Assembly: GCA_019416685.1 (NCBI GenBank) | Contig: DXWV01000109.1 | Coordinates: 1 to 64,000, forward strand | Origin: Bacteroides sp. | GTDB lineage: Bacteria > Bacteroidota > Bacteroidia > Bacteroidales > Bacteroidaceae | Length of the DNA stretch: 64,000 nt | Direction of reading: 5' to 3' | In this document: positions 7,926-17,133 of the stretch, one piece after another | Layout: every line of letters starts with the position of its first letter | Position numbering within the stretch: position 1 is the first letter of the stretch | Program-made: the position numbers and the translations under genes | The notes under the pieces: model-generated | Told to the model about the DNA's origin: nothing | What the model saw: the letters and a program-made list of their open reading frames with translations, nothing else | Databases searched by the model: none

Positions 7926-9737
7926 CTAAGGTTTGGGCTTTATAGATTTTCTATTATTTGGTATATTCAAGGCAATTCCTAAACTAGTCTTCATAAAATC
8001 AATTAACCTTGTATAGTTTGATCTTTGCTTTTTGCCTCCCATTGGGATAATTCTCCCAATAGCATCAAGAGGAATATTCATCTGAAAAGTTTTGTCATCA
8101 TCAATAATTGCTTTTTCCAAAGCAGAGTTATATTTTATCAGTTTCCCAATTTTATCTACATACTTACTCCCTCCTTTTATAGATTTTACTCGTACCATCC
8201 ATACGGGATCAGTAGTAGCCTTCTTCGATTTCATGGTTATCTTATTCTTATTCAGGTAATCGTCCAAAGACTTGATAAACTTCTTCGAGTGATCAGAAGA
8301 GTAATAGACTGTATACTTTAGTCCATCATTCTTTCTTATGCCAATTCTAGAAAGCAACTGGATCGTATACCAAAACTTATACTCATCCTGACTGGTTTTA
8401 GAGTTATACGCTTTCCTTAGTTGTCCCGATACAGAAGAAGGTAAATCCCAATTACCACAAAGGATAATATTCTGATAATCCCTATATACATTGGTTGATT
8501 TAGTATCGGATGCACCATAATATGTAACAGTAAAATTACTTCCGGCTAATCCTTCTGTCAGCAATGCTTCTCTAAGTTTATCAGCCCATTCCGATTTACC
8601 AGCCTCCTTAGTTAATGTTCTCTCATCATCCGTCTTGTAATCTTTCCAGATAACAATCAGTGTTTTCCCAAATGAACTATAACACAAAGAGCAAACAGTC
8701 TTGATAAATGACGCATACGTTGCATTATTCGGTTTATGTTTTCTGTTCAACCCCAAAGGGAATTCCATAAAATCAATCTGACAGTTATACTTGGGTATTA
8801 TGTCAAGTAGCTTAAAACAAGAACCTTTACCCAACAGTACATCCCCTGCTCCTTCATATATAATCACATGGGATTTCATATTGGAATGAATCAGGTCAGA
8901 CGGATAGAAATGAATATTGCAATTCTTATCTTTCATCCCCATCCAGTCAGAGTAATACTTCGGTATCAACCCCAATATAACATCCCGTTTGATTTGGCTA
9001 AGCCTGTCTGTTCCTTTATAGAAATCTAAACTATCTCCCTTTATAAACGTATCATACGCATCCTTTATATTCGTCTGTGATTTACATTGGTAATCTCCAA
9101 GTTTATTCTTCTCAGAGAATACGCCTAACAAACCTTTAGGAAAAGTTATGAATGGTCTTAAGAACAATGGAGTTTCATCAAGAAGGATATATTTTCTTAA
9201 ATTGCCCTGCTGCATTAGTTTCTTGAAGTCACTATCAAATATAGGAACAACAGGATTAGGATTCTTTGGATCATAAAGTAGGAAATAGTTAATCAGGTCA
9301 GTAAAGAAACGTACATGCGTGATAATTAGAATCTTAATACCAACCACATTTTCTGGATGTGTCTTGTATTCTTTCATTTTCTCAAAATCGGTATCTGAAT
9401 GAATCATCAGCACATCATTAGACTTAAGTGTTTCATCGTGCAATATTTCTCCAATTAGATTATCCATGATCCATTGATACATTCTGCTGCATTCACTTTT
9501 CGTATCAACGCAATATAATATACCTTGATCCCATTTCTGACGTATCAGCGATTTAATAGATTCGGTCTTCCCTGACCCACAACCACTAGAAATGCAATAT
9601 CCATCTGGTGTGTCCGGTACTACTATCGTTCCAAACGGAAAAGGTATATCAAATCCGTTTCCCCCCGGATGAATCACAACCTTTACCCTCTCCGGTGTTC
9701 TGCAAGGAAGACATAATATGGTTTTCAATAAGTCCAT
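7926..9737 (-). CDS. Helicase-like P-loop ATPase of the element backbone
   Basis: A 603-residue cytoplasmic protein with Walker A SGCGSGKTES (51-60) and Walker B ILLDETP (184-190), i.e. a DE-type box as in superfamily 1/2 helicases. Further on, VRFFTDL follows a strand typical of motif Ia/Ib, and QLLSRIGIR near residue 475 resembles a motif VI arginine segment. I take it as a DNA helicase or translocase for replication or mobilisation of the element. It starts four bases after the stop of the small upstream gene and follows the DGQHR gene, forming a minus-strand block. I cannot name a closer family. Confidence 0.6.
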   Translation of the reverse strand: MDLLKTILCLPCRTPERVKVVIHPGGNGFDIPFPFGTIVVPDTPDGYCISSGCGSGKTESIKSLIRQKWDQGILYCVDTKSECSRMYQWIMDNLIGEILHDETLKSNDVLMIHSDTDFEKMKEYKTHPENVVGIKILIITHVRFFTDLINYFLLYDPKNPNPVVPIFDSDFKKLMQQGNLRKYILLDETPLFLRPFITFPKGLLGVFSEKNKLGDYQCKSQTNIKDAYDTFIKGDSLDFYKGTDRLSQIKRDVILGLIPKYYSDWMGMKDKNCNIHFYPSDLIHSNMKSHVIIYEGAGDVLLGKGSCFKLLDIIPKYNCQIDFMEFPLGLNRKHKPNNATYASFIKTVCSLCYSSFGKTLIVIWKDYKTDDERTLTKEAGKSEWADKLREALLTEGLAGSNFTVTYYGASDTKSTNVYRDYQNIILCGNWDLPSSVSGQLRKAYNSKTSQDEYKFWYTIQLLSRIGIRKNDGLKYTVYYSSDHSKKFIKSLDDYLNKNKITMKSKKATTDPVWMVRVKSIKGGSKYVDKIGKLIKYNSALEKAIIDDDKTFQMNIPLDAIGRIIPMGGKKQRSNYTRLIDFMKTSLGIALNIPNNRKSIKPKP

Positions 9738-9740
9738 AAG

Positions 9741-10118
9741 CTAGAAATTCCATTTTTTACCCCTTGGCATCTCTGTCAGTATATCTACCGCTATATTGCT
9801 ATCAGGTAGCTTTGTCTGCTGCAATGCGAAATACAAGCTAATATCTTCAAGTAGCACTAATTTCCGATCTATATCAGTATCAAGAAGGGAAATCAATTCT
9901 CCGTTATCATCTACAGCCAGCCACCCCCTTGATAAGAATATCTTGGCAGGAATCAGATGTAATGTCGGTGCGTTGGCATTACAATGTAGATTACATGTCA
10001 ATTTTCCTATGAGTCCCGTGTCTAAGCGTATCTTTTGCGGCAAACAGAGGATGTATCCCTTCTGCTTAAATTCTTCTAGTGTCATCATAATTTGTGATGG
10101 TTTAAAAATCCCCTCCAT
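9741..10118 (-). CDS. Small hypothetical protein of the element backbone
   Basis: A 125-residue protein lying between the DGQHR gene (32 bp away) and the helicase (3 bp away), so almost certainly in the same transcript. There are no membrane segments or signal peptide. The sequence ends in a basic tail (RGKKWNF), and two cysteines sit in CNLHCNANAP. Its ATG lies inside a small hairpin; a second possible start is the MM pair at codons 11-12. I do not recognise the family. Confidence 0.5.
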   Translation of the reverse strand: MEGIFKPSQIMMTLEEFKQKGYILCLPQKIRLDTGLIGKLTCNLHCNANAPTLHLIPAKIFLSRGWLAVDDNGELISLLDTDIDRKLVLLEDISLYFALQQTKLPDSNIAVDILTEMPRGKKWNF

Positions 10119-10132
10119 CTGTCACATGGAGG
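10112..10132 (-). promoter_or_regulatory. Hairpin enclosing a start codon
   Basis: CCTCCAT at 10112-10118 pairs with ATGGAGG at 10126-10132 around a 7-nt loop. In the minus-strand transcript the stem contains the ATG of the 125-residue gene, and the loop holds the end of a minimal ATG-TGA frame just before it. Occlusion of the start codon, or use of the downstream double ATG, are both possible. Confidence 0.35.
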
Positions 10133-10150
10133 AGAAGATAAAATTAGAAA

Positions 10151-11491
10151 CTACTTATTCTCTGTCTGTTGCTTCGTTTTCTTTAAAGCATTTTGGGTAG
10201 CTACCTTTTTTCTATTTGCTAGAATTTCATTCGGAGTACCTTTTTTGAGAGTTTTAATGATGTCATTCTTAGCAGCCACCGTCTCCTTCTGCGATTTCCA
10301 TTCAGATATCTTCATATCCTGTTCCTTTTCAAGGTCTTCCATGTCATCTTTATGTGAAGAGCAGAACTTTTGAAAATCACTAAACAAGGTACTTTTTAGT
10401 TCCCCGTAATTTTTGTTTGCCAACCGAGTGATGATTTTATTTCTAGTGGTATCGTCCATCATAGTTACGAAGCATTTCATATCACGTGTAAACGTTTTGT
10501 TATTTGAATCACCATTCTGATTATGAGCATGAACGATCGCATCAACAAACTCCACTCTCTTCACATTCTTCTCATCTCCAAACTTATAAGCAATAGCCAT
10601 ATATAACTGATACCCTCTTCTTCCGTTTTCTTCGTTGTAGGGAGTAGAATCCTTACCTGCAATAAGGTCTTTTTTCTTAGTAGCATCTCTTTTGAATGTC
10701 AAAAGATACTCCGCATACTTAGGAGACACACCAAACTCACGCTGTATTATTTCAGATTCTATATACAATTGATTGGTAGACTTACCTGTCGCCAAATTAG
10801 ATTTCTTGCGATCTTCATTATTCCAATTCTTATCCATAGAATTCAGAATCTGAATAAATGACATTAGATTACCGTCATAATCTATCAATTCCAAATCTAA
10901 ATCAACATCCAAATGTTCCAAACATACCATTAACCTATGTTGTCCATCGAGGATTGCTACATACAGCCATAAATCTGGAGTATCTAATGTGATCTCTTTT
11001 CCATCAGCATCCACTGCTCTTAACCCACTCTTTAAAGCTCTTTCCAAAGATACAACTATAACAGGGTTGGAGAACTTCTTATCCGAACTGGAACTGATTT
11101 CATTATACAGTTTATCAATCTGGCTTGAATAAACCTCCCTATTGCCTATTAAGAATGCTATTTTCAGCCCGTGCTTTATAGCTTCACGATAGGAAAATAA
11201 ATAATGCACCTTATATAGCATCTTTCTGACCAAGAAAGAAAGTAAAGTAACTAAAGTTTTGGACTTTATTTTTTCTTGATTATTTTGATCTACAGGCACT
11301 TCATCTATCATTTCCTGCGAATCATCACCCTTTAGATCTTGAATGTTTTCCTTTAGAGGTTGCAGTTGTTCTGACGGTTTTACACTATCAGCAAGTGCCT
11401 GTGCTTGTCGATCTTCTTCTCTTACATTAAAGTTTGAGCTTTGTCCAAACTGTCCATTGTTAGGTACAGTAAGATTTTCTTTTTCTTCCAT
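10151..11491 (-). CDS. DGQHR / ParB-like protein
   Basis: A 446-residue protein with a polar, probably disordered N-terminus (1-75), then a ParB/Srx-like core with the signature ILDGQHRLMVC at residues 180-190. The DGQHR motif is typical of DndB/ParB-type DNA-binding or nucleotide-hydrolysing domains. The C-terminal 80 residues are charged and helical, ending KKTKQQTENK, and are probably nucleic-acid binding. In Bacteroides elements such proteins usually accompany replication or partition functions. It is the first gene of the block that continues with the 125-residue protein and the helicase. Its promoter should lie in the 180 bp upstream. Confidence 0.7.
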   Translation of the reverse strand: MEEKENLTVPNNGQFGQSSNFNVREEDRQAQALADSVKPSEQLQPLKENIQDLKGDDSQEMIDEVPVDQNNQEKIKSKTLVTLLSFLVRKMLYKVHYLFSYREAIKHGLKIAFLIGNREVYSSQIDKLYNEISSSSDKKFSNPVIVVSLERALKSGLRAVDADGKEITLDTPDLWLYVAILDGQHRLMVCLEHLDVDLDLELIDYDGNLMSFIQILNSMDKNWNNEDRKKSNLATGKSTNQLYIESEIIQREFGVSPKYAEYLLTFKRDATKKKDLIAGKDSTPYNEENGRRGYQLYMAIAYKFGDEKNVKRVEFVDAIVHAHNQNGDSNNKTFTRDMKCFVTMMDDTTRNKIITRLANKNYGELKSTLFSDFQKFCSSHKDDMEDLEKEQDMKISEWKSQKETVAAKNDIIKTLKKGTPNEILANRKKVATQNALKKTKQQTENK

Positions 11492-11672
11492 GATTTTTTA
11501 AATGGTTGTTTTTTAAATTTCCGTGAGCAAATATAAGTGAATAAATCAAAAGTTTTACACATCTTAACTTTCTTGATTTCAATAAGTTATACATGCAACT
11601 ACTTGATTATATTTATTCTTATATCACCACATTTTATTGTCATATTTGATCATAATTGAATATACACGATTC

Positions 11673-11816
11673 TTATTGACCACTTCTGATCAGTTTATCA
11701 AAGAGTCTTGCTGGTACATTCACCAATGAAACTGTTACCATTGGAGCTACACTAGTCTCTCCAACCTGCTTGACCTGCTCATTTAAGACAAGTAATTCCC
11801 TGTTCTTTTCCTTCAT
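11673..11816 (-). CDS. Possible small hypothetical protein
   Basis: From the ATG this gives 47 residues; an upstream TTG in frame would extend it to 60. The peptide ends VNVPARLFDKLIRSGQ, which looks protein-like, but there is no recognised domain. It lies between the DUF3853 and DGQHR genes on the same strand. The case rests on position and frame only. Confidence 0.25.
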   Translation of the reverse strand: MKEKNRELLVLNEQVKQVGETSVAPMVTVSLVNVPARLFDKLIRSGQ

Positions 11817-11900
11817 ACTTATTCTTGATTTATGAACAGACAGCTTCACTATCAATATTAGCTAGCATTGTTTTCCAGCGAAACTGTCTATTCCAGTTAA

Positions 11901-12227
11901 TTACTTGGAGTACTTACGCCCCCATTTTTTATTGGACAATCTTAGTAAATCTAAAGCTAGATCAACATCGACTATAATGGTCTTCCCGCTTTGAGAAATA
12001 GCCGCATCAAGTACACCGCTTGATTTGATTCTTTGAGCTGTTGGAACTGAACAATGAAGAACCTCCGCCAATTCTTTCATGCCTCGGACATACCGTTTCT
12101 TACTTGACGGATTTGTGCTACCTCTTCCATCTTTACCTTCTTTATTAGCGACCCCTTCGAATACCTCTATCAAATCACCCAAAGTTGCTTGGAAAAGAGG
12201 CTTATTTTTTAGTTCTAATCTTTCCAT
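11901..12227 (-). CDS. DUF3853 family, excisionase-like helix-turn-helix protein
   Basis: A 108-residue protein whose C-terminal half (GMKELAEVLHCSVPTAQRIK, then SGVLDAAISQSGKTIIVDVDLAL) has the winged-helix pattern of excisionase/MerR-type DNA-binding domains and matches DUF3853 as found in Bacteroides mobile elements. It most likely acts as a recombination-directionality factor or regulator for the integrase encoded about 1 kb upstream. It stands alone, with about 220 bp of upstream DNA containing two hairpins. Confidence 0.75.
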   Translation of the reverse strand: MERLELKNKPLFQATLGDLIEVFEGVANKEGKDGRGSTNPSSKKRYVRGMKELAEVLHCSVPTAQRIKSSGVLDAAISQSGKTIIVDVDLALDLLRLSNKKWGRKYSK

Positions 12228-12356
12228 GCCTTTTTCTAATTTTAATAAAAAAAATCACAACCAGAGCGTCGTTCAAACGTTTCATAGCTATCGTTCTGAT
12301 TACGGGAGCAAAGGTATAATGGCTAAATTAGAATAAGAAGGAATAATTAAGCCTCT

Positions 12357-12384
12357 ACTACCCAACAAAAAAAAGATGGGTAGT
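12357..12384 (+). terminator. Hairpin between the DUF3853 gene and the 182-codon gene
   Basis: ACTACCCA (12357-12364) pairs perfectly with TGGGTAGT (12377-12384) around an A-rich loop and is followed by TTTAAAAG. It sits immediately beside the stronger hairpin at 12408-12430, so the pair may form a strong transcription stop before the DUF3853 gene. Confidence 0.4.
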
Positions 12385-12407
12385 TTTAAAAGGTATTAAC
12401 ACAAAAA

Positions 12408-12430
12408 TAGCCCAGAAACACTCTGGGCTA
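12408..12430 (-). terminator. Intrinsic terminator of the 182-codon gene
   Basis: TAGCCCAGA pairs with TCTGGGCTA (9 bp) around a 5-nt loop. On the minus strand the stem is followed by TTTTTG, and it starts 18 bases after the stop codon of the gene upstream in that direction. Confidence 0.75.
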
Positions 12431-12447
12431 CCATCTTTAGTTTTATA

Positions 12448-12996
12448 TTAATACTTTAAAACCTCTTTTTCGATATCATCAAATACCAATTTTAATTTTC
12501 CAAAATCCCAATAGGTTTTGATCCAAGATTCATTTTCTTTTCTATCTGTTTCGTTTTCTAAATAAAAATTATACGAATAAATTTTGCTGCTCAATGATTT
12601 TCTATTCTGCTTGAATAGTTGGCAATACCTACTACGGGTGATTTTTATTGGACTGTTCTTTTTGCCAAGCAAAAAGAATCCATTATTTTGTAATATTGTA
12701 TAGACCATTCCATAGTACATAAGTTGTACTTTTTGGGTTCCCTTACCCATGATTGATGACAGCTTAGGGCTATAATTCAAAAATTCTCTATTAATCCATG
12801 ATTGAAGTTCTTCGGACAACTCACCTTTGCCTTTTGAATAATTGTATTTCTGAAATGCTTTTTGAACATCCTGAAAACTTTTTTCCATCCAACCATTTTG
12901 CATAACGCACTTATCGTCGGGATTATTGAACTTTGCTGCAATACGCTTCAATACTGTATTATAATCAGGCAACTGAAATATAGATAGGCTTAACAA
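12448..12996 (-). CDS. Hypothetical protein of the integrated element
   Basis: Up to 182 residues from a TTG; the first ATG in frame is at 12903 and would give 151 residues, so the start is uncertain. The protein is basic and rich in aromatic residues, with no signal peptide. The segment RSRYCQLFKQNRKSLSSKIYSYNFYL could be a DNA-contacting helix pair. It is followed by a good intrinsic terminator and lies about 240 bp downstream of the integrase, so it is probably a single-gene unit. I do not recognise it; a regulatory role is a guess from position. Confidence 0.5.
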   Translation of the reverse strand: MLSLSIFQLPDYNTVLKRIAAKFNNPDDKCVMQNGWMEKSFQDVQKAFQKYNYSKGKGELSEELQSWINREFLNYSPKLSSIMGKGTQKVQLMYYGMVYTILQNNGFFLLGKKNSPIKITRSRYCQLFKQNRKSLSSKIYSYNFYLENETDRKENESWIKTYWDFGKLKLVFDDIEKEVLKY

Positions 12997-13233
12997 GCTT
13001 TCCTTGTGTATAGTCAGGCTATTTCATATTCCCTTTTTACTTCATTGGCATTTGTTTCTTAAGGTTAATAATCTTACAAAAACTCTTCATGCTGACTTCT
13101 TGATTACCCTCAGCTAGGTTTTTATTTCTATTTTTTACATTATAGAACATAGAGTGTTTTGTACAACGACTATGCCAGATTGTTATTTTATTCAAACTGC
13201 ATCTCTATTTTGTCAAATTGACAGTCTAATGTT

Positions 13234-14595
13234 TTAAGCTATATTCCTGATATACTCACAAAGTTCTTTCAATTGCGTTGGATTCATTTTATCTATCCTT
13301 TCTATGATGTCAGACTTATATTGGTACGTATTCCATTTATCCATTTGTAGCTTTTGAGTTTCATCGGCCACTTCAATATAAGGACGCATTGAGGAGTAGT
13401 CTGCATGACCCGTACAGCTCATTACTACAGAAGATGTGATACCCAATGCCAACGAACAGCAAACGAAAGTTCTACGTCCATCGTGACAAGAAATCGTTTC
13501 ATAGAACTTATGTATTTCTTCATACCTTTGCGTTCCAATAAAATAGGTTTCGACTACCTCACGATCCAATCCCGCTAGCTCAGCAGCTTCCTTAATATAA
13601 TCATTAAGTTTCTGATTCGATGGAACAGAGAATACATAAACTCCTTCATTATCTTTATATTTCTCCAGTATTTTACGAGCATGAGAAATTATAGGGATTC
13701 TAATCTTATCCTTCGTCTTTTGGGTGTATAAATCTATATATTCTCCAGAAACATTCGCTTTTTTCAGAGCCTTTAAATCGGAATAGCGTAGCGATGTAAA
13801 AGCCATGAAACAAAAATAATCCCTTGCTCTATCCAAATATTCTTTATTTACAGGAAATTGAAACGAAGCAAAGTGAATCAATTCCTTATATTTTAAGAAG
13901 GTAACTGTTTTGGGTGGAACAGGCAGATTGGTTTTATATGTAAAAACCTCCTTCTTTACCGAATAGCCATTGGAGTCAGCCCACTTCAAAATACCTTTCA
14001 GATTTCGGAAATGCTTATTAATGGTAGCATTATGATAATCATTTGCAATGTACCAATCTTTAAGTCCATTCAATTTCTTCTTATCCAACGTCTCTAATGA
14101 AATAGCAGAATCAAAACTATTCAAGTGATCCCACATCTGATTATACTTAAAATGCGTTTTCTCTCCCCAATTGTTTTCGGACGGACGTAGCTTCATGAAT
14201 TCAAAAAAAGCATTTTTTAATGTTTTCTCTTGCACTTCCTCCACTTCTACTGGAATTTCCTCTTTAATTCTCCCCAACTTCTCATTAACCAACTCCTTCA
14301 ATTCACTTCTAGTTGGCAGCTGAGAATTTAAACCGTACTCTGTAAAAGACTCCTCAATACATTCAAGAAATTGGGAGATACGATTATTAATATCACGGGC
14401 AACATAGATTTTTCTACCAACTTTATGAGTTGTGTTATATCTAGCTCGCTGGTTCTCGTTATCCCATTTATCTGGATCAGCATTACAGCCAACTGAAAAC
14501 CCAATTTCGTCCTTCCGGTTATTCCATCTGACACGAATCATTACCTGACCGTTTTTATGAAGGAAGGTTCTACAACTGTGATTGATTTCTATCAT
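13234..14595 (-). CDS. Tyrosine recombinase / integrase of the element
   Basis: A 453-residue site-specific integrase. An N-terminal arm-type DNA-binding domain (about 1-80), a SAM-like core-binding domain (about 125-220) and a catalytic domain (about 230-430) can be followed. The catalytic set is complete: R270 in SLRYSDL, H371 and R374 in CHDGRR, H397 in GHADYSS and Y406 as nucleophile, with a candidate beta-hairpin lysine near K293. This is the usual Bacteroidetes integrase architecture, promoting integration and excision together with a directionality factor such as the DUF3853 protein. The ATG is close to an upstream hairpin and the right-hand attachment region. Confidence 0.95.
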   Translation of the reverse strand: MIEINHSCRTFLHKNGQVMIRVRWNNRKDEIGFSVGCNADPDKWDNENQRARYNTTHKVGRKIYVARDINNRISQFLECIEESFTEYGLNSQLPTRSELKELVNEKLGRIKEEIPVEVEEVQEKTLKNAFFEFMKLRPSENNWGEKTHFKYNQMWDHLNSFDSAISLETLDKKKLNGLKDWYIANDYHNATINKHFRNLKGILKWADSNGYSVKKEVFTYKTNLPVPPKTVTFLKYKELIHFASFQFPVNKEYLDRARDYFCFMAFTSLRYSDLKALKKANVSGEYIDLYTQKTKDKIRIPIISHARKILEKYKDNEGVYVFSVPSNQKLNDYIKEAAELAGLDREVVETYFIGTQRYEEIHKFYETISCHDGRRTFVCCSLALGITSSVVMSCTGHADYSSMRPYIEVADETQKLQMDKWNTYQYKSDIIERIDKMNPTQLKELCEYIRNIA

Positions 14596-14647
14596 ACTTC
14601 TTAATGTTTTGAATATTATTTTCTGCGAAGATAAGAAGAAAAATTGT

Positions 14648-14683
14648 GGGGAGTAAGCCCCATTTCCTACTCCCCCCTTTTTT
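14648..14683. terminator. Hairpin between integrase and attachment region
   Basis: GGGGAGTA (14648-14655) pairs with TACTCCCC (14668-14675); a CCTTTTTT tail follows on the plus strand and ATTTTT on the minus strand. The stem would block transcription entering or leaving the element next to the integrase start at 14595. Confidence 0.65.
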
Positions 14684-14794
14684 GATCGTATAAGCTTCTT
14701 TCTGCTAAAACCTGATTGAATTTATCGTTTAAACAAATGATTATCAACCACATATGCAAACAATAGAAATCACATAAAATCATAAGATAAGTCC

Positions 14795-14880
14795 CAGGCG
14801 GATCACTGAAAGAGAAGCCAAACGGCGACAAGAATTAGACAACTCCTACAATATCAAGGTATTGCAGGAGTTTTTCTTTA
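14795..14880 (+). other. tRNA-3'-end-like segment with terminator (candidate attR)
   Basis: GTCCCAGGCGGATCAC at about 14791-14806 reads like the T-stem 3' strand, acceptor strand and discriminator of a tRNA, but the matching 5' half is absent. Thirty-five bases further, AACTCCTACAATA (14841-14853) pairs with TATTGCAGGAGTT (14860-14872), followed by TTTTTC, a typical tRNA-operon terminator. Integrative elements often leave such a 3' fragment on one side and the intact tRNA on the other. The intact copy would be left of position 1, outside the window, so this remains an inference. Confidence 0.4.
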
Positions 14881-15049
14881 TATATAGTCCGTAACCAAAG
14901 ACACGAAAAGGCTACGAAAAGGCACACTTCTATGACCAATTCGTGACCAATACAAATTTCAGAAAAACAGGTCACGGAATGTCCAAAATTGGCTAACCTC
15001 TGTCCATATTTGTTCGGGCTGCAAATATCTCATTTTCAATCATTAAAAG

Positions 15050-15057
15050 TAAATTTG
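15050..15057 (+). promoter_or_regulatory. -7 element of the truncated integrase
   Basis: TAAATTTG fits the Bacteroides -7 consensus TAnnTTTG and lies 20 bases before the ATG of the truncated integrase. No convincing -33 box was found. Direct repeats of ACGAAAAGGC near 14905-14925 lie further upstream and may be arm-type sites. Confidence 0.45.
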
Positions 15058-15076
15058 CAATTTTAAAAATGAGATT

Positions 15077-15409
15077 ATGAGAACAACTTTCAAACTATTA
15101 TTTTTCGTAAAACGAAATGCAGCAAAGAAGAACGGCAATGCACCAATCATCGCATGCATAACCATTGACCAAATTGTGTCGCAGTTCAACACCCAAATGG
15201 AGATAAATCCCGCAAATTGGAGTGCCAGCGCAGGAAAGGTAGCCGGAAGAAGTGCCGAAGCAATAAGTATCAACACCATGTTAGACAGCATCCGCAGTAC
15301 CGTACACCAACATTATCATGCTTTGTTGGAACAGGACGGTTATGTGACCTCTTCCAAAGCACGACTTGAAAGATACTCTTTAAACTATTTATTTGCTTAT
15401 TCGATTTAG
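15077..15409 (+). pseudogene. Truncated tyrosine integrase (N-terminal arm domain only)
   Basis: The 110-codon frame begins MRTTFKLLFFVKRN and continues through APIIACITID, FNTQMEINPANW and INTMLDSIRSTVHQHYHALL. This is the arm-type DNA-binding region of Bacteroides integrases, which normally run to about 400 residues. After EQDGYVT the sequence changes character (SSKARLERYSLNYLF) and stops inside the pckA 3' end. The core-binding and catalytic domains are missing. It is the remnant of an element other than the one encoding the intact integrase, and the deletion junction lies near 15355. Confidence 0.8.
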
Positions 15410-16998
15410 AGATGTGGACCAAATGCTATTAATGCTTTAGCTGCATCATTGTCGCAATATTGTTTAAAGTTGTCAATATACATGCCAGCCAGTCTTTTCG
15501 CTTTTTCCTCCCATTCACTCACATTGGCATACGTATCACGAGGATCAAGAATACCTTCCGAAACATTTTTCAATGTTTTGGGAACTGTCAAATTCATGAT
15601 GGGAATGTGAGTGGTTTCTGCTTCATTAATCGAACCATCAATGATGGAGTCGATGATAGCACGAGTATCTTTGAGTGAGATTCGTTTGCCAGTACCATTC
15701 CAACCCGTATTTACAAGATAAGCTTTTGCACCGTGTTGTTTCATTCTTGCAACTAACGTTTTTGCATACATAGTAGGATGCAGCGTTAGAAACGCTTCAC
15801 CGAAAGCAGGAGAGAAAGATGGAATTGGCTCGGTAATACCTCGCTCTGTACCTGCTAATTTGGAGGTAAATCCACTAAGTAAATGATATTGAGCTTGATT
15901 TTCATCAAGAATAGAAACCGGAGGCAATACACCGAAAGCATCGGCAGACAAGTAAACTATTTTTTTTGCATGACCTGCTTTGGAAGGAAGAATAATCTTG
16001 TTTATGTGATAAATCGGATAGGATACACGGGTGTTTTCCGTTTTTGATTTATCTGCGAAATCCACACTACCATCCGGGCAGACTGTTACATTTTCCAAGA
16101 GTGCGTCCCGCCGGATAGCACGCCAAATATCAGGTTCATTTTCTTCGCTCAAGTTGATAACTTTTGCGTAGCACCCCCCTTCATAATTGAATATGCCATT
16201 ATCGTCCCATCCATGTTCATCATCTCCTATCAGATAACGTTTAGGGTCGGCAGATAAAGTAGTCTTACCTGTGCCGGACAAGCCGAAGAAAATAACCACA
16301 TCGCCATCTTCACCTACATTGGCCGAACAGTGCATGGAGGGGATGCCCCTTAAAGGTAAGTAGTAGTTCTGCATACAGAACATGCCTTTTTTCATTTCGC
16401 CACCATACCAAGTTCCACCAATGACCTGCATTCTTTCTGTTAGGTTAAAACAGACGAAAACTTCCGAGTTCAATCCCTGTTCTTTCCAATTGGGATTTAC
16501 AGTTTTAGATGAATTCAATACTACGAAATCGGGTTCACCATAATTTGTTAAATCGTAGTATGAGGGACGCATAAACATATTAGTGACAAAATGTGCTTGC
16601 CAAGCCACTTCCATGATAAAACGGACTTTCAAACGAGTATTTTCGTTTGCCCCGCAAAAAGTATCTACTACATATAATTTTTTTGAGGAAGAGAGCTGTT
16701 TCTGTGATAAAGCTTTCAAATCATTCCATACTTCAGCCGAAACAGGTTTGTTTATTACTCCATCCCACCATACTGTGTTTTCTGTAATGGCATCTTTCAC
16801 TATATATTTATCTTTGGGTGAACGACCGGTGAACTTGCCAGTATTAACGGCCACTGCACCTGTATCTGTCAGACTACCTTTTTCAAAACCTTCATTAGCC
16901 GGATTCATTTCATCTTGAAACAATTGTTCATACGAAGGATTGTGTACAATCTCAAAATTGCCTACAATGCCATACTTGCTTAAATCTACATTCTTCAT
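15406..16998 (-). CDS. pckA: Phosphoenolpyruvate carboxykinase (ATP)
   Basis: A full-length 530-residue ATP-type PEPCK. Visible motifs are the substrate-binding GKFTGRSPKDKY (54-65), the PEPCK-specific P-loop GLSGTGKTTLS (239-249) and the metal/nucleotide segment IGDDEHGWDD (257-266). It interconverts oxaloacetate and PEP; in Bacteroides it is known to run mainly in the carboxylating direction, feeding the fumarate/succinate branch while making ATP. It is transcribed away from the LysR gene from a shared 135-bp region. The stop codon overlaps the end of a truncated integrase, so the original downstream terminator appears to have been lost or replaced. Confidence 0.97.
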   Translation of the reverse strand: MKNVDLSKYGIVGNFEIVHNPSYEQLFQDEMNPANEGFEKGSLTDTGAVAVNTGKFTGRSPKDKYIVKDAITENTVWWDGVINKPVSAEVWNDLKALSQKQLSSSKKLYVVDTFCGANENTRLKVRFIMEVAWQAHFVTNMFMRPSYYDLTNYGEPDFVVLNSSKTVNPNWKEQGLNSEVFVCFNLTERMQVIGGTWYGGEMKKGMFCMQNYYLPLRGIPSMHCSANVGEDGDVVIFFGLSGTGKTTLSADPKRYLIGDDEHGWDDNGIFNYEGGCYAKVINLSEENEPDIWRAIRRDALLENVTVCPDGSVDFADKSKTENTRVSYPIYHINKIILPSKAGHAKKIVYLSADAFGVLPPVSILDENQAQYHLLSGFTSKLAGTERGITEPIPSFSPAFGEAFLTLHPTMYAKTLVARMKQHGAKAYLVNTGWNGTGKRISLKDTRAIIDSIIDGSINEAETTHIPIMNLTVPKTLKNVSEGILDPRDTYANVSEWEEKAKRLAGMYIDNFKQYCDNDAAKALIAFGPHL

Positions 16999-17057
16999 AC
17001 TTGCTGATTTATATTAATTATTGATATATGGAACATGCCCCATTCATTTATCAGCGG

Positions 17058-17065
17058 CAAAGTTA
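17058..17065 (-). promoter_or_regulatory. Candidate -7 element of pckA
   Basis: CAAAGTTA on the plus strand reads TAACTTTG on the minus strand, a full match to TAnnTTTG, about 60 bases before the pckA ATG. No standard -33 box is at the expected distance. Confidence 0.5.
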
Positions 17066-17086
17066 CTGTATTCCCAAACAATACTT

Positions 17087-17094
17087 TATATTTG
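17087..17094 (+). promoter_or_regulatory. Candidate -7 element of the LysR gene
   Basis: TATATTTG matches TAnnTTTG, 40 bases before the LysR ATG. It is back-to-back with the pckA element, 21 bp away, so binding of a regulator here could affect both genes. Confidence 0.45.
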
Positions 17095-17133
17095 CATAAT
17101 TAATAGTTTTAATAATATCCATCGAAAAAAATA

